This document shows positions 1-12,009 of a stretch of 64,000 nucleotides of DNA, one piece after another (position 1 is the stretch's first letter; every line of letters starts with the position of its first letter). The stretch covers positions 124,001 to 188,000 of the forward strand of contig JAGTXO010000028.1 of NCBI GenBank assembly GCA_019448385.1, written 5' to 3'. This DNA is from Diacronema lutheri (taxonomy: Eukaryota > Haptophyta > Pavlovophyceae > Pavlovales > Pavlovaceae). Both the position numbers and the translations under genes were made by a program. A model generated the notes under the pieces. That model was not told the DNA's origin. It did no database searches and saw nothing but the letters and a program-made list of their open reading frames with translations.

Positions 1-3000
1 CGTCGTGCTCCGACCCGGCGGTGGACACGCGCGCGCGGTGCGTCGGCACGTTCGTTGACGAGAGCGGCATCGAGCGCGAGCGCGGCTGGTTTCGCGCGCA
101 GCTCGCCTCGTTTGACAACTTTGCGTACGCGGCGATGGCCCTCTTCGAGCTCGCGCACTCGGAGATGTGGCCCGACGTGATGCTGCTCGCGATGGGCGCG
201 CGCGGCGTCGACGAGGCGCCGCTCGAGGACGTGCGCGACGCGCCCGCGTCTCAGATCGCGCTCTCGCTCTACTTTGTGGCGTGGACGCTGATCGGCGCCT
301 TCTTCGTGATCAACCTCTTCGTGGGCGTCGTGATCGACAACTTCAACGAGCTCAAGGAGGTGCGCGCCGCGCGCTGCGCGCGCATGCGGCACGCCGATCA
401 AAATTGGTCGGCAGCCATGGATGCTCCGCTTGCGTTGCGCCATTAATTGCGTTGCGCCCAAAATGCGCGGCGCGAGCACGCGTGTCGTCGTCGTAGCGCG
501 CGAGGTGCATGCGGGCCGGCGCACTGCGCACCGCGCGGCCAACGCCCGCCGTCCCCCTGCACGCCCGCGCGCCGCGCCGTGCCGCGCCCCCTCGCCGCGC
601 AGGCGCAAGACGGGTCGGGTCTGCTCACGGAGGGCCAGAAGGCGTGGTCCGACTCGCTGCGCACGATCGCCGTGCTCCGCGCCGCGCGCCTCGCCACTCC
701 GCCCCGCCAGGCGTGGCGCGTTCGCTTCTTCCTGGTGGTCAATTCGCCCGCATTCGAGGCGAGCATGCTTGCGCTCGTCACGGCAAACGTCGCATTCATG
801 GCTGCCGACCAATACCCGGGTTCGGTCGAGCTGACGCGCACGCTCACGCTGGCCAACTACGTGTTCACCGCCGCATTCACCGCCGAGCTCGCGCTCAAGC
901 TCATCGGGTTCGGCGTGCGCGGGTACGCACGCGACCGTTGGAACGCGTTCGATGCGCTCCTCGTGGCCGTGAGCTGGATCGACCTGCTGCTCGAGCAGCT
1001 GCTCGCGAGCAGCGGCCGTGTCGACGGCAGCGCCGTCCCGTTCTCGCCGATGGTGCTGCGTGCGCTCCGCGTCTTCCGCATCATGCGCATGCTTCGGTGC
1101 GCGCGCGCCGCGCCGCGCCGCGCCGCGCCGCGCAGCGCCGCGCAGCGCCGCGGGTGCCGCGCAGCGCACGCCGCGCGCGGCGCGCCCAACGCGGCGTGCG
1201 CGCACACGCCGGCGCTCGCGCTCAACAGGCTGGTCCGCTCGATGCGCTCAATCCGCAACCTGCTCGCCACGCTGCTCTACGCGCTGCCCGCGCTGGGCAA
1301 CGTGAGCGGGCTTCTGCTCCTCGTGATCTTCGTCTACTCGGCGCTGGGTGCGCAGCTCTTCCACCGCGTCGCGCGGCAGCCGGGCGGCTTTTTAAACGCG
1401 GGCGCCAATTTTGACAACTTTGGGTCTACATGCCTTCTCCTCTTCCGCTCGCTCACGGGCGAGTCATGGAACGGGCTGATGCGCGACTGCATGGTGCAGG
1501 AGGACGCGCGCGGGCTCTGCTCCGAGGCGGAGGGCACGTGCACGCCGCACCCGTTCGTGCCGATCGCCTACTTCTTCTCGTTCATCATCCTCTCGGTGAT
1601 CTGCCTCAACTTGGTGATCGCGGTCATCCTCGAGAAGAAGTCGGCGATGAGCTCGGACAACACGCTCACGCAGCAGGAGCTCGATCACTTCCAAGAGGCG
1701 CGCCGCGCCGCGCCGCGCCGCGCCGCGCCGCGCCGTGCCGCGCCGCGCCGTGCCGCGCCGTGCCGTGCATGTACCCATACCGCACCGTGTTCGCACGGGA
1801 AACAGAGGGACAGAGCGGGCGGGGCGGGGCCCAGACGCCGCGCCGCGCCGTGCTCGCGCCACGCCCTGCCGACGTGACGCTCCGCTCCGCTTGCATCCGC
1901 TGCGCTCGTGCGCAGGTCTGGTCCGACTTTGACCGGAAGGGGTCGTACACCATCCCTACGGTGCACTTTGCCGAGCTGCTGTGGAACTTGAGCGCGCCGC
2001 TCGGACTCGGCGACAGGCAGGCGATGCACCGCGTCGATGTGCTCCGCTTCCTCGACGAGCTCAACCTGCCCGAGCACGACGGTCTCGTGCACATGCACGA
2101 GGCGCTGCTCGCGCTCGCGCGCAACGCGCACGGCGTCGACGTTGAGCGGAGCCGAGCGCTCCGACGGCGCGTGCCGCTGCATCTCCCAAAATCCATCTTC
2201 ACCACCGAGCTAAACCGGCTCGTCGAGAGCTCGCTGCGCGCGCGCGGGCTCAACCGCCTCGCGTACGCGCGTCTCTCCGTCGCGCAGGTCTTCGCCGCGC
2301 AGCTCCTGCAGCGCCGCTGGCGGCAGGCGCGCACGCGTCGCATCTTCTCGCGCCTCACCGAGGATTCAGAGCGCGCCGGCCGGCAGATTGGGCTCAGCTT
2401 CTTCCGGCGGCTCTCGCGGCAGGGCAACGGCAAGGCGCCGCTGCAGCCAACGGAGCGCTCGCTCAAGGAGCTGGTGGGCGAGGAGGGCCCGCGCGTCCTC
2501 GTCGGGCTCGGTCGATCCAACTCGCAAGTCACGGCCGTTACTGCGCCCTCGGGCCCAGCAGGAGGCGCGGACGGCGCGCGCGCAGGAGGGCCAGCGCGCG
2601 CGCAGCGCCGCGGCATCTTTGGTTTCCGCTGGGTGCGGACCCCCGCGCGCACGCCGCCGCCATCGCCTCCACTCGTGCCGCCATCCTCACGCATGGGCCT
2701 CGTCGCAAAGGTGCGCGGCTCGGACGGTTTCGTCTCGTCCGCCGAGTGGATATCGGCGGAGACGCTAGCGCTCGCCGAAGAACGCGTCCGGCTCTCGCGG
2801 CTGTTCGGCATCAGCGGCAAGCAGAGCAGCAAATCGCCGCTTCACCTCGCGCCGGACGGGACGAGCTCCTTAAGGTGGCCGTGGCGCGCGCACGCGACGA
2901 TGACCCAGCGCCAGATGTCCACGTACCTCGGCTTCTCCTCCTTCCGCCGCGCCGACAGCCTCGACGTGGCCAACGACGCGCCGGGAACCGACGCGGACGA

Positions 3001-3778
3001 GGCGGAGGAGGAGCGCGACAGCGACGACGCGCCGAAGCGCATTCGTGTTGTCTCGCGCATCGTCGGCGAGACGGGCGCGCGCGAGCTCGCCGAGACGCTC
3101 GCCGTCGCGCTCGAGATGAACCGCGAGCACGCGCAAGCCGCGCTCTTCAAGCCGTTGCTCAACGGCTCGACGGCGGAGGACGGCGCGGCGCACATTGCGC
3201 GCGTCCCTGCGGGCGCGCTCCCGCCCGCCCTCCCGCCCATCACGCGCAGCTTGTCGCGCCAAAGGCGCACGCGTGGCCGGACGGTTGCCGAGACGTTTCC
3301 TCAGGCCGTTACACCCGAGGTCTACCTGCGCTCGGATGTGCGCCTCGCGCGCGGCGTGCGCTCGATCCGGCGCGCCTATTCGATGGCTGTCATGCAGCGT
3401 CTCGACGCGCAGCAGCGGCGCACGGTCATCACCCTCAGCCAATGGCTTGGCGCGCTTGGCGCCGCGCTCGGCCTGCGCGGCGCGCGCGCTGCGGCCCGCA
3501 GCGCCGCGCTTTCGGCCGACCTGCGCGCGGGCGCGCTCGACGGGGACGAGGACGAGCCATCACAGCGCGAGAAGTACCTCGCCGCGAGGCGCTCGCGCGG
3601 CGAGGAGCCGCGCGCGCGCGGCGAGGAGGACAGCTGGTGGCCGGCGGGCTGGCTGGGCACACAGCCGCAGATGCCGTCAGCGCGCGCCCCGCCCACGAGC
3701 ACGCGTGCTGCGCATGCACAGCCGCCGGTCGGAAATGGCGCCGGCTGGTTTGGCCGCGGCGGTGGCACGAGCGCGTGA
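1..3778 (+). CDS. Four-domain voltage-gated channel, Cav-like, C-terminal half (5' partial)
   Basis: The frame is open at the left edge, so domains I and II lie outside. Exons are 3-359, 603-1096, 1229-1697 and 1916-3778 (at least 1,060 residues). In order I see the domain III pore (FELAHSEMW, filter Glu at 162) and S6; domain IV S1-S4, with the S4 arginine ladder RVFRIMRMLRLVRSMRS rebuilt exactly across intron 1097-1228; the domain IV pore (LTGESWNGLM, Glu at 1461) and S6; then a Cav-type EF-hand/pre-IQ region from VWSDFDRKG at 1916 and an IQ-like QLLQRRWRQARTRR near 2310. Glu in both visible filters fits a calcium-selective plasma-membrane channel, although NALCN also has Glu in domain IV. 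The last intron (1698-1915) starts with GC and ends with AG. The tail of about 500 residues after the IQ region is unrecognised. Family confidence is high; ion selectivity is inferred. Confidence 0.9.
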
Positions 3779-3816
3779 AATTATCACCGTGCCACCGCCT
3801 AACCCTGTGTCATGCA

Positions 3817-3888
3817 GTTTGGTCAGTCGTCGTAGCAGGACGCGTTGGCGCCGCCCTGCGCTTGCCAGAGGCGCGCGATCGGCTCAGT
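3817..3888. repeat. Dispersed ~70-bp repeat, copy A
   Basis: This stretch, in the gap between two converging stop codons (3778 and 3888), matches 11716-11787 over its whole length. The only differences are two 3-bp length changes and a few substitutions. The longest exact run includes ggacgcgttggcgccgccct. The repeat begins directly after the stop codon of the minus-strand gene. Confidence 0.85.
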
Positions 3889-6800
3889 CAAACCCGCGCA
3901 GCGTCCGCCAGCTGTTGACGGCGATCGAGCGCGGCAGCGGCGCGGCTGAGCGCGAACGAGCCTGAGGCGAGTGACACGCCGACCGCGGCAAACGAGATCC
4001 AGCAGCCCGCTCCAAGCGTGGCGGTGACGCCGAAGCAGCGCGCGTCACCCTCGACGAGCGGCAGCAGATACTCGGCGACGAGCGCGTCGAGTGTGTCGCA
4101 CCTGCCGCGTAAAACGAACGCGACGAAGTGCTCCATCTCGCTCACGGCGGCGATGACCGCGAGCACAAACACGTCGAGCGCCGACCACGCGTTGGCCATC
4201 GACGCGGCGGTATACAGCGCGCGCTGCGTGCGCAGCGACAGGGGGAGCAGCCAAAGCGCGGCGAGCATCGGCGCGAGCGCGAGCGGCATGGCGAGGTGGA
4301 AGATCCAGAAGAGCGCGGTGACGAACCGAGTACCCGCTAGCTCGACGGCCGAGCTCGCTCCAGAGACAAATATCGCGCCAGGCAGCGCGGCACCCACGTC
4401 AAGCAGGCTCATCGACCGCACGCGCTGGTCCTCGCTCAGCACAGCGCGCGCCAGGCCTTCGAAGCGGAAGCGCACGATTTCGGCCCGCGCGCCGAGCACG
4501 GTCAGCGCGGCCGAGATGGGCACCGCGCCTATCGCGATGAGCGCGAGCGTGCGCTTGCGCCGGCCTTCGAGCGCTGCCGCGCGCAGGAGCGACTCAACGG
4601 GCGCTGACTGCCCCGCGGCCGGGCGCACGTTCTCAGCTGCCGCACCGCGCGCGCGCGCGCGCAGCTGCAGTACTCGATGCACAATGAGCGCCGCGTGCGA
4701 GACGAGGTTCTCAATGACGTTTGCGGCGGCGAGATTGTACAGCCCGCGCTCGGGCCGAACATACACGTCAAGTTTAGCAGCGCTCAGCCCACCAAGCCAG
4801 TGCGCGGGCAGCGCGAGCTCAAATCGGAAAGCAACGGCGAGCAGCTGAAGCACGCTCACGTCGACGATCGACCACTTGCCGCAATCGTGTAGCAGCGTGA
4901 GCAGCTGCCCGCGTCGACGTGGCGGCAGCCGGTGCGGCGGGGCGAGCCATGCAAGAAGGAGGAGCGACAATTTGATGTATGGCCAGCCTGCGACGAGCAA
5001 AAGGCGACGCACATGCAGGCGCTGGTCACGTTACACGCTCGAGCTCGTGCGCATGCGCCCGCGAGGCTTACCACCGACGTGCACGCGCAGGCAAAGGCAA
5101 CGCGTGCGCACACCTCCCGAAAAAAAGGCGATGATGACGGCGAGCGGGTAGGCACCTGACCGCCACATGTCGTCCACCGTGCTCTGCAGCGTCATTCGGA
5201 GGAGTGGCGGCGGCGCGAGCTCGAGACCAAACGGCGTCGTGACGAGCAGCAAAACCGACGCGCCCCCCTCCGCGTTTGCCCACACAAAGAGCGCAGCGCA
5301 CAGCACCGTGGCGGCCGCAACGCCGACACCCGTAGCGCGCCCCGCCTGCGCTGCTAGACTGTGTGACGCCCACGCGCGCGCCGCCTCGCCGATACCTTCG
5401 TCGGCGCCATCGCCGCCGTCGCTTGCACCTGGCTCGCCGGCTCCTGCGCCACCGTCGCGGCAACAGGCGCGGCTGCATGCGCCGCGCCCGCGCTCCAAGA
5501 GCCAAGACACATGAGCACTTGGGCCGTGCGCGCGACGGCGCGCGAGCTGCTGCCCGCTTTCCGAAGCGCCGCCTGCGGCGGCCGCCGCTTTGCGCGCCGC
5601 TCGGCGCGCGCGCGCAACATATAGGGCGAGGAGGAAGCACGGCGCGCAGACGATGCAGCTTGAGACGACGACGGTCCCGATGAGCAGGCCCCAGCGCGCG
5701 CCGGGCTCGTCCGTTCGCGCGCTCTTGGAGCCGAACTGCGGCGCGCGTTCGCGCGCGCAGCGCGCAGCCGCACGTGCGAGCGCGTGCGCGATCGCCTCGT
5801 TGAGCTGCGGAAGAAGCAACTCGGGCAGAGCGTAGCCGAGCGCGTCGCGCAGCAGCCGCGTGACGGTCTCGTCCGACGCGCGCAGCGCATCTGCGAGCGG
5901 CGCGAGGTCAAGACCGGAGCCGTTGCGCGCCGCAACGCCTGCCGATGTGAAGCGATCGATGCGCAGGCGCGCAATGTCGGGCTCCGCGCGAAGCTTGCCG
6001 ATACGCACTCCGCCCTCCGACGCGGTCGCGAGCAAGCATGCCTGGAGGCGCTCGACGTCGGCGTGGGCAGCGGTTGTCTCGCCGTTCGACTGCCGGTCGC
6101 TGCGCGTCGCGGTCGACGTGTCCAGTGCCAGCCTTGCCGTCGCGCCGAGCAGCTCCTCAAGCCCGAGAGAAAAGAGGCGCCGTACGTCCACGCGCGCGTC
6201 CACTTGCTCTGCAGCTGCGTCGAGCGCAACCAGGCTGAGCGAAACGTCGAGCGACGCGTGCAGGTCGGCGCCCATGCCCTCCAAGGCCATGCTCACGCGC
6301 AGCGAGCCACGCAGCGCGCGCGCGCCGCTGCCGCCGATGCGCACCGTGTTGTCGAGCAGCGCAGGCGCCTCCTGCCCGCCTTCGACAGTCCCGAGCAAGC
6401 TCGGTTTGAATAGCTCGACTGCTCGCAGCGAGTCGATGTTGGCGATCGTCAGTTCGTCAAGCCGCACGCGCAGCCGCCCAAATTCCGCTCCGAGGTCCAA
6501 GTCGAGCGACAGGAGTTCGCCGAGCCGCACAGCGCTGACGCCCTCGCCAGCAGCGCGCGGCAGACCGGACTCAATCTGCTGACCCCATGCCGCAGCGGGC
6601 CCCGATTCGTCGTCGCCTCCCTGCGCGAGCGCAGCGCCGAGCAGCGCCGAGATGCCGTCGGCCTGCAGCACGTCGTGTAGCAAGAAGCGGAGACCGTCCA
6701 GGAGGTCGCTTTGAGCCCAGTCGATGAAGAGAGGCTGCCGTGCCTGCTCCTGCAGCCGCCGAGCTCGCGAGCGCGCGGGCAAGGCGAGTGCCGGACATTC

Positions 6801-9800
6801 TGCCGCCGTCCCGTCGCCGCCGGCCCCAAGGCTGGCTGTCATACCGCTGAGCGCGCGCTGCAGCGCCCGGTTGGCGGCGGCGTCGTGCGCCGTGTCGAGC
6901 TCGAGCAGCCAGCGCGAGAGGCTCGGAACAAGCCAACCGCCAGCCCGTGCGTCTGCCGCCGCTAGCTCTGCGAGCGCGCCGTTGGCAGCCGCGAGCGCCA
7001 GCTCGACGACGGGTGTTGCCAAGGTCCACGTCGCGCCACCTCCATCTTGCGGCCCGGCTGGTGGCAACACCTCGCCGACGCCGTGGCGCGGCCCGGGCTC
7101 GGCGTCGGCGTGCGACGGGTCTGCCGTCTGCTGTGCCACAAGAAGGCGTGCGCCCACGTGCGCGTGCGTCAAACTGCCGTCCAGCTCCCAGCCGACGAGC
7201 TGCACGGCGCCAGCCATCAGCGCACTGACGCACGCGCCGCGCCAAGCCTCGTCGGCAATGTCTTCGACTGTCAGCGCGCGCGCCACCGTCTGATTGAGGC
7301 GGAGCACGCTCGTGCTCACATTTACGCTCGGCACGCGCAGGCCCACCGAAGCGAGGAGGGCCACCTCGAAGCTGGCCATTTCGGAGCTGCTCGCATCGTC
7401 GCGGGCGCGCCAGCGGCTTTTCGACGTGGGCATGTCGACGCGCATCGTGAGCCCGAGCTCGAGCTGCAGCTCCTTCCAGCCGACAAGTGTCCATGCATCG
7501 CCATCGCCGCCGCCCGCCTCGCGCGCGCGACCGCGCATGGGCACGAGCGGCAGCAGCCGATGTACTGGCAGGAGCCCGTGCACCGTCGCGTTTGCAAGCG
7601 CGATGCTCACGTTGCCCATGCCCAGCGGCAACGGAGCGGCCGCGAGCAGGACGACCGCAGACAAATCCGGCCACGCAGCAGTCGCGTGGCCATTGGCGCG
7701 GCTTGGCGCGAGTATCCGCCGAGCCCACTCTGTCGCTAAGCTCGGCAGCGCGTCCACGCGGCGCAGCAGCCGCGCGAGCTGCTCGAGCTGCGCACTCCCA
7801 AGCGCGCCCTCGGCATCGCGCGGCTTGCGAGCTGGCGCGGAGCTCAGGGGCACGTCCACGCCGAGCAAACCGGCGCACTCGCCACCGTGCGTAACGTCGA
7901 TGGCGAGCGGTACTAGCGACGCGAGCGCCGAGCTGAGACGTGCGAGCAGCGGGCTGGTAGGGGCGAGCAGCGAGCGGATCAAGCCGTCGGCATAGGGCTG
8001 AAGCGCGCCGAGCGCAGCCGCACCCGTGCGCTCGAGCGCAGCGCTAAACAGCGCGGCCAGCTCGCGCGCGGGCGCGGGCGTCGAGCTCCTACGGTCGAGC
8101 GAGATGTCAACGTGAGCCAAACCCAGCCCAACCACCTCTGCGACCAGCAGCGCGATCGAGGTGGGTTCGAGGATGCTGCCGACAAGGCAGGCAACAGCAG
8201 CCGAGAGCGAACCTTGGGCCGCCGCGCGTGCGAGAACGAGCGAGGCGTTGGCGAGCCGCGCGGAGAGCACAGGCACGGCGAGCGCGACAGACGTGCTCAC
8301 GTTGCGCGCGGAGACCAACACTCGCAACGGCCCACCAAGCGCGAGCAGCTCTGCCACACCATCGCCGCTGGCGCTAACGTTGAGCGCGAGCGTGAGCGAC
8401 ACGTTGAGCTCCGCGAGCGAGGCGCTCACGTACCATGCAGTCGCGAGCGCCTCCTTGCTTACACCGCTCAGAAGCGGCAGCTCGGGCTCCAGCGCCGCCG
8501 GCACGAGCCGTAGCGCGCGGAGCGTATTCAGCCCGGAGACTGCAGCGGCCGTCAAGCGGACGTTCGCGCGCAGCACGGGCGCTGGCCGCGCACGCCCGAA
8601 CCAGCTCGCGAGCTGCCAATCAAACGCGAGCTGCTGTGCCGGTTCGCCATGTACGCGTAGCACACTTGGCGAGAGCTCGTTGAGCAACGCGATGGTCGAA
8701 GTCTCGCCGAGCGCGCCGGCGAGCCCGATCAGCGGTGCGACCGCTGACCAGTCGATATACTCGTCGAGCGGGCTGACTGGAGGCGCGCTGGGGGGCGGTG
8801 GCGACACGCACCCGACAAGCGCCTGCTCACCGTCCATCGCAGCCTCTCCACCGTTTTGCGCACGAGTTGCGGCGAGCAGACGACCGACAGCGCCGTCGAT
8901 GGCCGCGTCCAGCGAGGGCACGGCGTGAAGCTCGGCGGCGGCTTGCCCGAGCGCGGCGAGCGCCGTCGCGCTGGCCTGCAGGAACAGCGGCAAGAGCTCA
9001 TTGATTGCGACCGCGAGCGCATCCCACACGGCCTGGCTTCGGGCGTCAGTCGTCGGCATGTGGAGGGTGGCTGCGCTGACGGCGCCAAACGACGCTGCGA
9101 CGCCCGCAACGCCGACAGCGGGCCAGTCGACGGCGGCGAGCAAGCAGCCGAGGGCCGCGCGCGAGGCGTCCCCGCCCGCGAAAAGTTGGCCCGCCGAGAC
9201 GTTGGCAAGGCGCGCCGCCTCGGCGGGCAGGTGCAGCGCGAGCGAGAAGGTCAGGTTGCGGAGCTCGATGTCCATGCGCGCGTCGCGCAGCAGCCATAGC
9301 TCTACCGGTGCGCCGACCGCGGCAACATTCCCAAGCAGCGCTGGGGGCGCCTCAAGCGCGAGCGAGAGGTTGCACGAGACGAGCATGCGCTCCATCGCCG
9401 CGGTGAGCGCGAGCGACGGTGCAATAAGCGCATCGGAAATGTTCACGGTGGACACGCCGTGCGAGATGAGCGAGCCAGCGAGCAAAGCGAGCTGCTCGAC
9501 CGTATCAAAGCCTCCGAGCGTGACTCCGCTCACGTTGATGAGCACGCGCGTCAAGTCAAGCACTGGAAGCGTGAGCGCGATCGGCTCGATGGCCTCCGGG
9601 ATTACGTTGAATGTTGCGCCGGCACCGACGACCGCACGCGCGAGCGTGCGCACGCCGTTCTGCTCGGCGTCGAGCGCCTCGTTGAGCGCCGCCGTGACCG
9701 CACCAACCGCACCACTTAGGTCGGAGCCCCAGTCGAGCGCAGCAGGCGACATCTCAGGCGCAGGCGGACGGCTTGTCGGTGCGCGCGCCTCGCACGTGTG

Positions 9801-11330
9801 CGCGAGCTGCGCGTCGGCGAGTGCGCTCTGCAGCGCGCGCGTGAGGTGCTCGCGCGCGGGCCCTCCAAGCGCGTTGCTGACGATCGCGGCGAGCGGAGTG
9901 CGGAGCGGCTCCTCGAGCGAGCGCACGGTCGTGCCAATCGCGCCGAGCGCGCCAAGGAGTACGGCTGGGCTACTCGATGGCGCGCTGAACTCAACGTCAA
10001 AGGACGCGAACGACGCGTCCAGCACGAGCGGCGCCGTCGAATTCGCGTCCAGCGCGCCGAGCGCGCAGCCGAGCGCGCGCGAGAGCGCGTCGCGGTCGAC
10101 GAGTTGGTCAGCGGCGAGGCGGTTCAGCCGCGCCTCAACAACAGGCAGCTGAACCACCGCGTAGATCGCTGGCTGCGCGATCGCCAGCCGCACCGCGAGC
10201 TGCTCGCACGCCGGCGCGAGGTCGGGCGTCTCGAAGGAGAGCGATGCAGAAAGCTCAACGACAAGCTCGCGCAGGTCGAGCTCGAGGACGAATGACGAGT
10301 TGGCATGCGCTCCGATGCGCGCGCGTGCGCGCTCGTCGAGCGCAGCGGGAAGGAGCCGCGCCGCCACGACGGTGTCAAGGCCGCGCACCCTCGCCGTCCT
10401 CGCCTCGACGCCGACGCGCCCGACAACTGCAGCGTCGACCTCGATGCCGACGGGCAGGAGCAGGAAGGACGGGATGAGGTCGACGATGGCGACTTCTGCG
10501 GTCGAGTTGCCCTCTATCAAGTCCGCATCCTCCTCCGGCCGAGCGAAGAGTGCGCGGGTGAGCGCGTTGAGGTCGAGCTCGCGCGCAACGAGCATCCGGT
10601 TCAGAAGCCCGAACGCGCGCCGAGCGACACCGTCCGCGCCCCAGTCGAAAGCGCCGGCGGGTGGCGCCTGTGGTGAGAGCTGCGCGCCGGGCGGCTGGTC
10701 GCCGAGCAAGGGCTCAAGCGCGCGTGCCGCAACCGCCAGTGCCGCCGGCAGCACCTCGCCGAAAAGCACGCGCTCGATGGCGTCGCACACCGCAGGCGAG
10801 AAGGCCTCGCCGAGCGCCGGCAGGAGTGCGCGGATGAGGAGGTTGGTCAGCAGATCGACGCCGATGCCCGTCACGCGCAGCTCGTCGAGTGCTAGTGCGA
10901 CGGAGCAGCCCGTTGCCGAAATCCCGTCGAGCATGCCCAAGCTGCCGCCAAACCCCCAACGCAGCTCGACGGCGAGAGACACGCTGTCTGCGAGCGACGC
11001 TGCGAGCGTGCCTGACGCGGTGATGAAGCCCGTAACCGAGTAGGAGCCGGCGCACGTCGCGTGGATGTTGGCCAAGGAAAGGCGCACGCCGCGTTCGCCC
11101 TCGAGCGGCGCGACCTCAACGGCGCCGAGCACGAACTCGGTGCACGTCGCGTCGCGCACGTCGACCGTGCCGCCAAGGAGCGGAACGGCGACCGTGGGGA
11201 TGGGCACATTGAGCGCGAAGAGCCACGTGTCAAATGGCTGCTGTCCGGCTAGGCCGCACTGCAGCGCTGCGCCGCGACGAGGGAGGAGGAGCGAAAGGAG
11301 GAGCGCAGCAAGGTCGCGGCGGCAGCTCAT
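3888..11330 (-). CDS. Giant secretory protein: tandem TULIP/BPI-like units plus LetA/PqiA-type membrane module
   Basis: Two exons (11330-5114 and 4987-3888) give 2,438 residues. The splice is confirmed by protein continuity (FFSGG joined to WPYIKL). The ATG at 11330 starts a signal peptide (MSCRRDLAALLLSLLLPRRG). The first unit resembles BPI/LBP-family lipid-binding domains, with alternating hydrophobic strands and a late cysteine helix. About five further units begin with an (F/L/I)DW motif after proline-rich linkers, near 10650, 9735, 8750 and 6720, plus one without the motif near 7800. A membrane span follows near 5680. The C-terminal part has two LetA/PqiA-like modules: one with FFSGGWPYIKLSLLLLAWL and CGKWSIVDV, the other with FWIFHLAMPLALAPML and NAWSALDVFVLAVI. 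Bacterial LetA/PqiA proteins work with MCE proteins in lipid transport between membranes. A similar role here, with TULIP units as the periplasm-like conduit, is inference. Membership of the TULIP superfamily also needs a profile search. Confidence 0.75.
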
Positions 11331-11647
11331 GTGCAACGACGTCCGACAGGTTCGGCTCGTTGGCCTTGCGTTTCGAAAACTGGTCGCTGGCTCGCCTTTG
11401 ATCAGCTCTGATTGCTGTGATCCCAAAATGGCCCAGCAGGCTGGGCGGACACAACGGACGCCTCCCGCTCGCCACCAAGTGGGCGCCTCCCGCCTGGTTG
11501 ATCTGATCCCGAGACGGAAGGGACACGCACAGACGGGCGCCTTTTGGCCCCATGCAGAGCCGATCCGCGTCGGCGTCACACGTGATGTCGTTCAAAGTCC
11601 TGCCGGCGCTCCGAGCATGACGCTGAGTGTGGTTCTTTGCGTGGGTG

Positions 11648-11681
<34 letters not shown>

Positions 11682-11721
11682 CGCAGTGTAGCCATCAGCG
11701 CGCGTTTCAGAAACTGTTTGG
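11331..11721. other. Intergenic region with poly-G tract
   Basis: This separates the start of the TULIP/LetA gene (11330) from the stop of the next minus-strand gene (11722). It must hold the promoter of the former and the 3' end of the latter. No TATA box is evident. The visible structure is an uninterrupted run of 31 G at 11651-11681 and the start of dispersed repeat copy B at 11716. Confidence 0.7.
11651..11681 (+). repeat. Poly-G tract, 31 bp
   Basis: An uninterrupted homopolymer preceded by gtgggtggga. It lies downstream of a minus-strand stop codon. Its true length is uncertain because homopolymers of this size are often mis-sequenced. Confidence 0.9.
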
Positions 11722-11787
11722 TCAGTCGTCGTCCATAACAGGACGCGTTGGCGCCGCCCTGCGCTTGCCAGCGGCGCACCGGCTCAG
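11716..11787. repeat. Dispersed ~70-bp repeat, copy B
   Basis: Second copy of the element at 3817-3888. Here it overlaps the last codons and the stop of the minus-strand TPR gene (11722), so it supplies that protein's C-terminus. In copy A the same sequence lies just beyond a stop codon. Confidence 0.85.
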
Positions 11788-11916
11788 TGCGCGGGCTCTT
11801 CCCCTGTCAGCGCTGCCCTCCTCAACCTCCTCCTTGTCGGGCTTTCCCCGCTCCTCGTCCTCGTCCCCGCCGCCTTGGCCCGCATCGGCACTGTCCTTCC
11901 CTTGCCCTTCATCGCA

Positions 11917-11949
<33 letters not shown>

Positions 11950-11973
11950 ATCGCCGTCGCCGTCGCCGTCGCC

Positions 11974-12009
<36 letters not shown>

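Noticed and set aside
11331-11579. Upstream extension of the TULIP/LetA gene to a start at 11579
   Set aside because: The added residues are Arg/Cys-rich and unlike a leader, whereas ATG 11330 gives a normal signal peptide.
11651-11681. Poly-G tracts as evidence of vector or assembly filler
   Set aside because: They recur at several sites with different lengths and interruptions and respect intron or gene boundaries. Their exact lengths remain doubtful.
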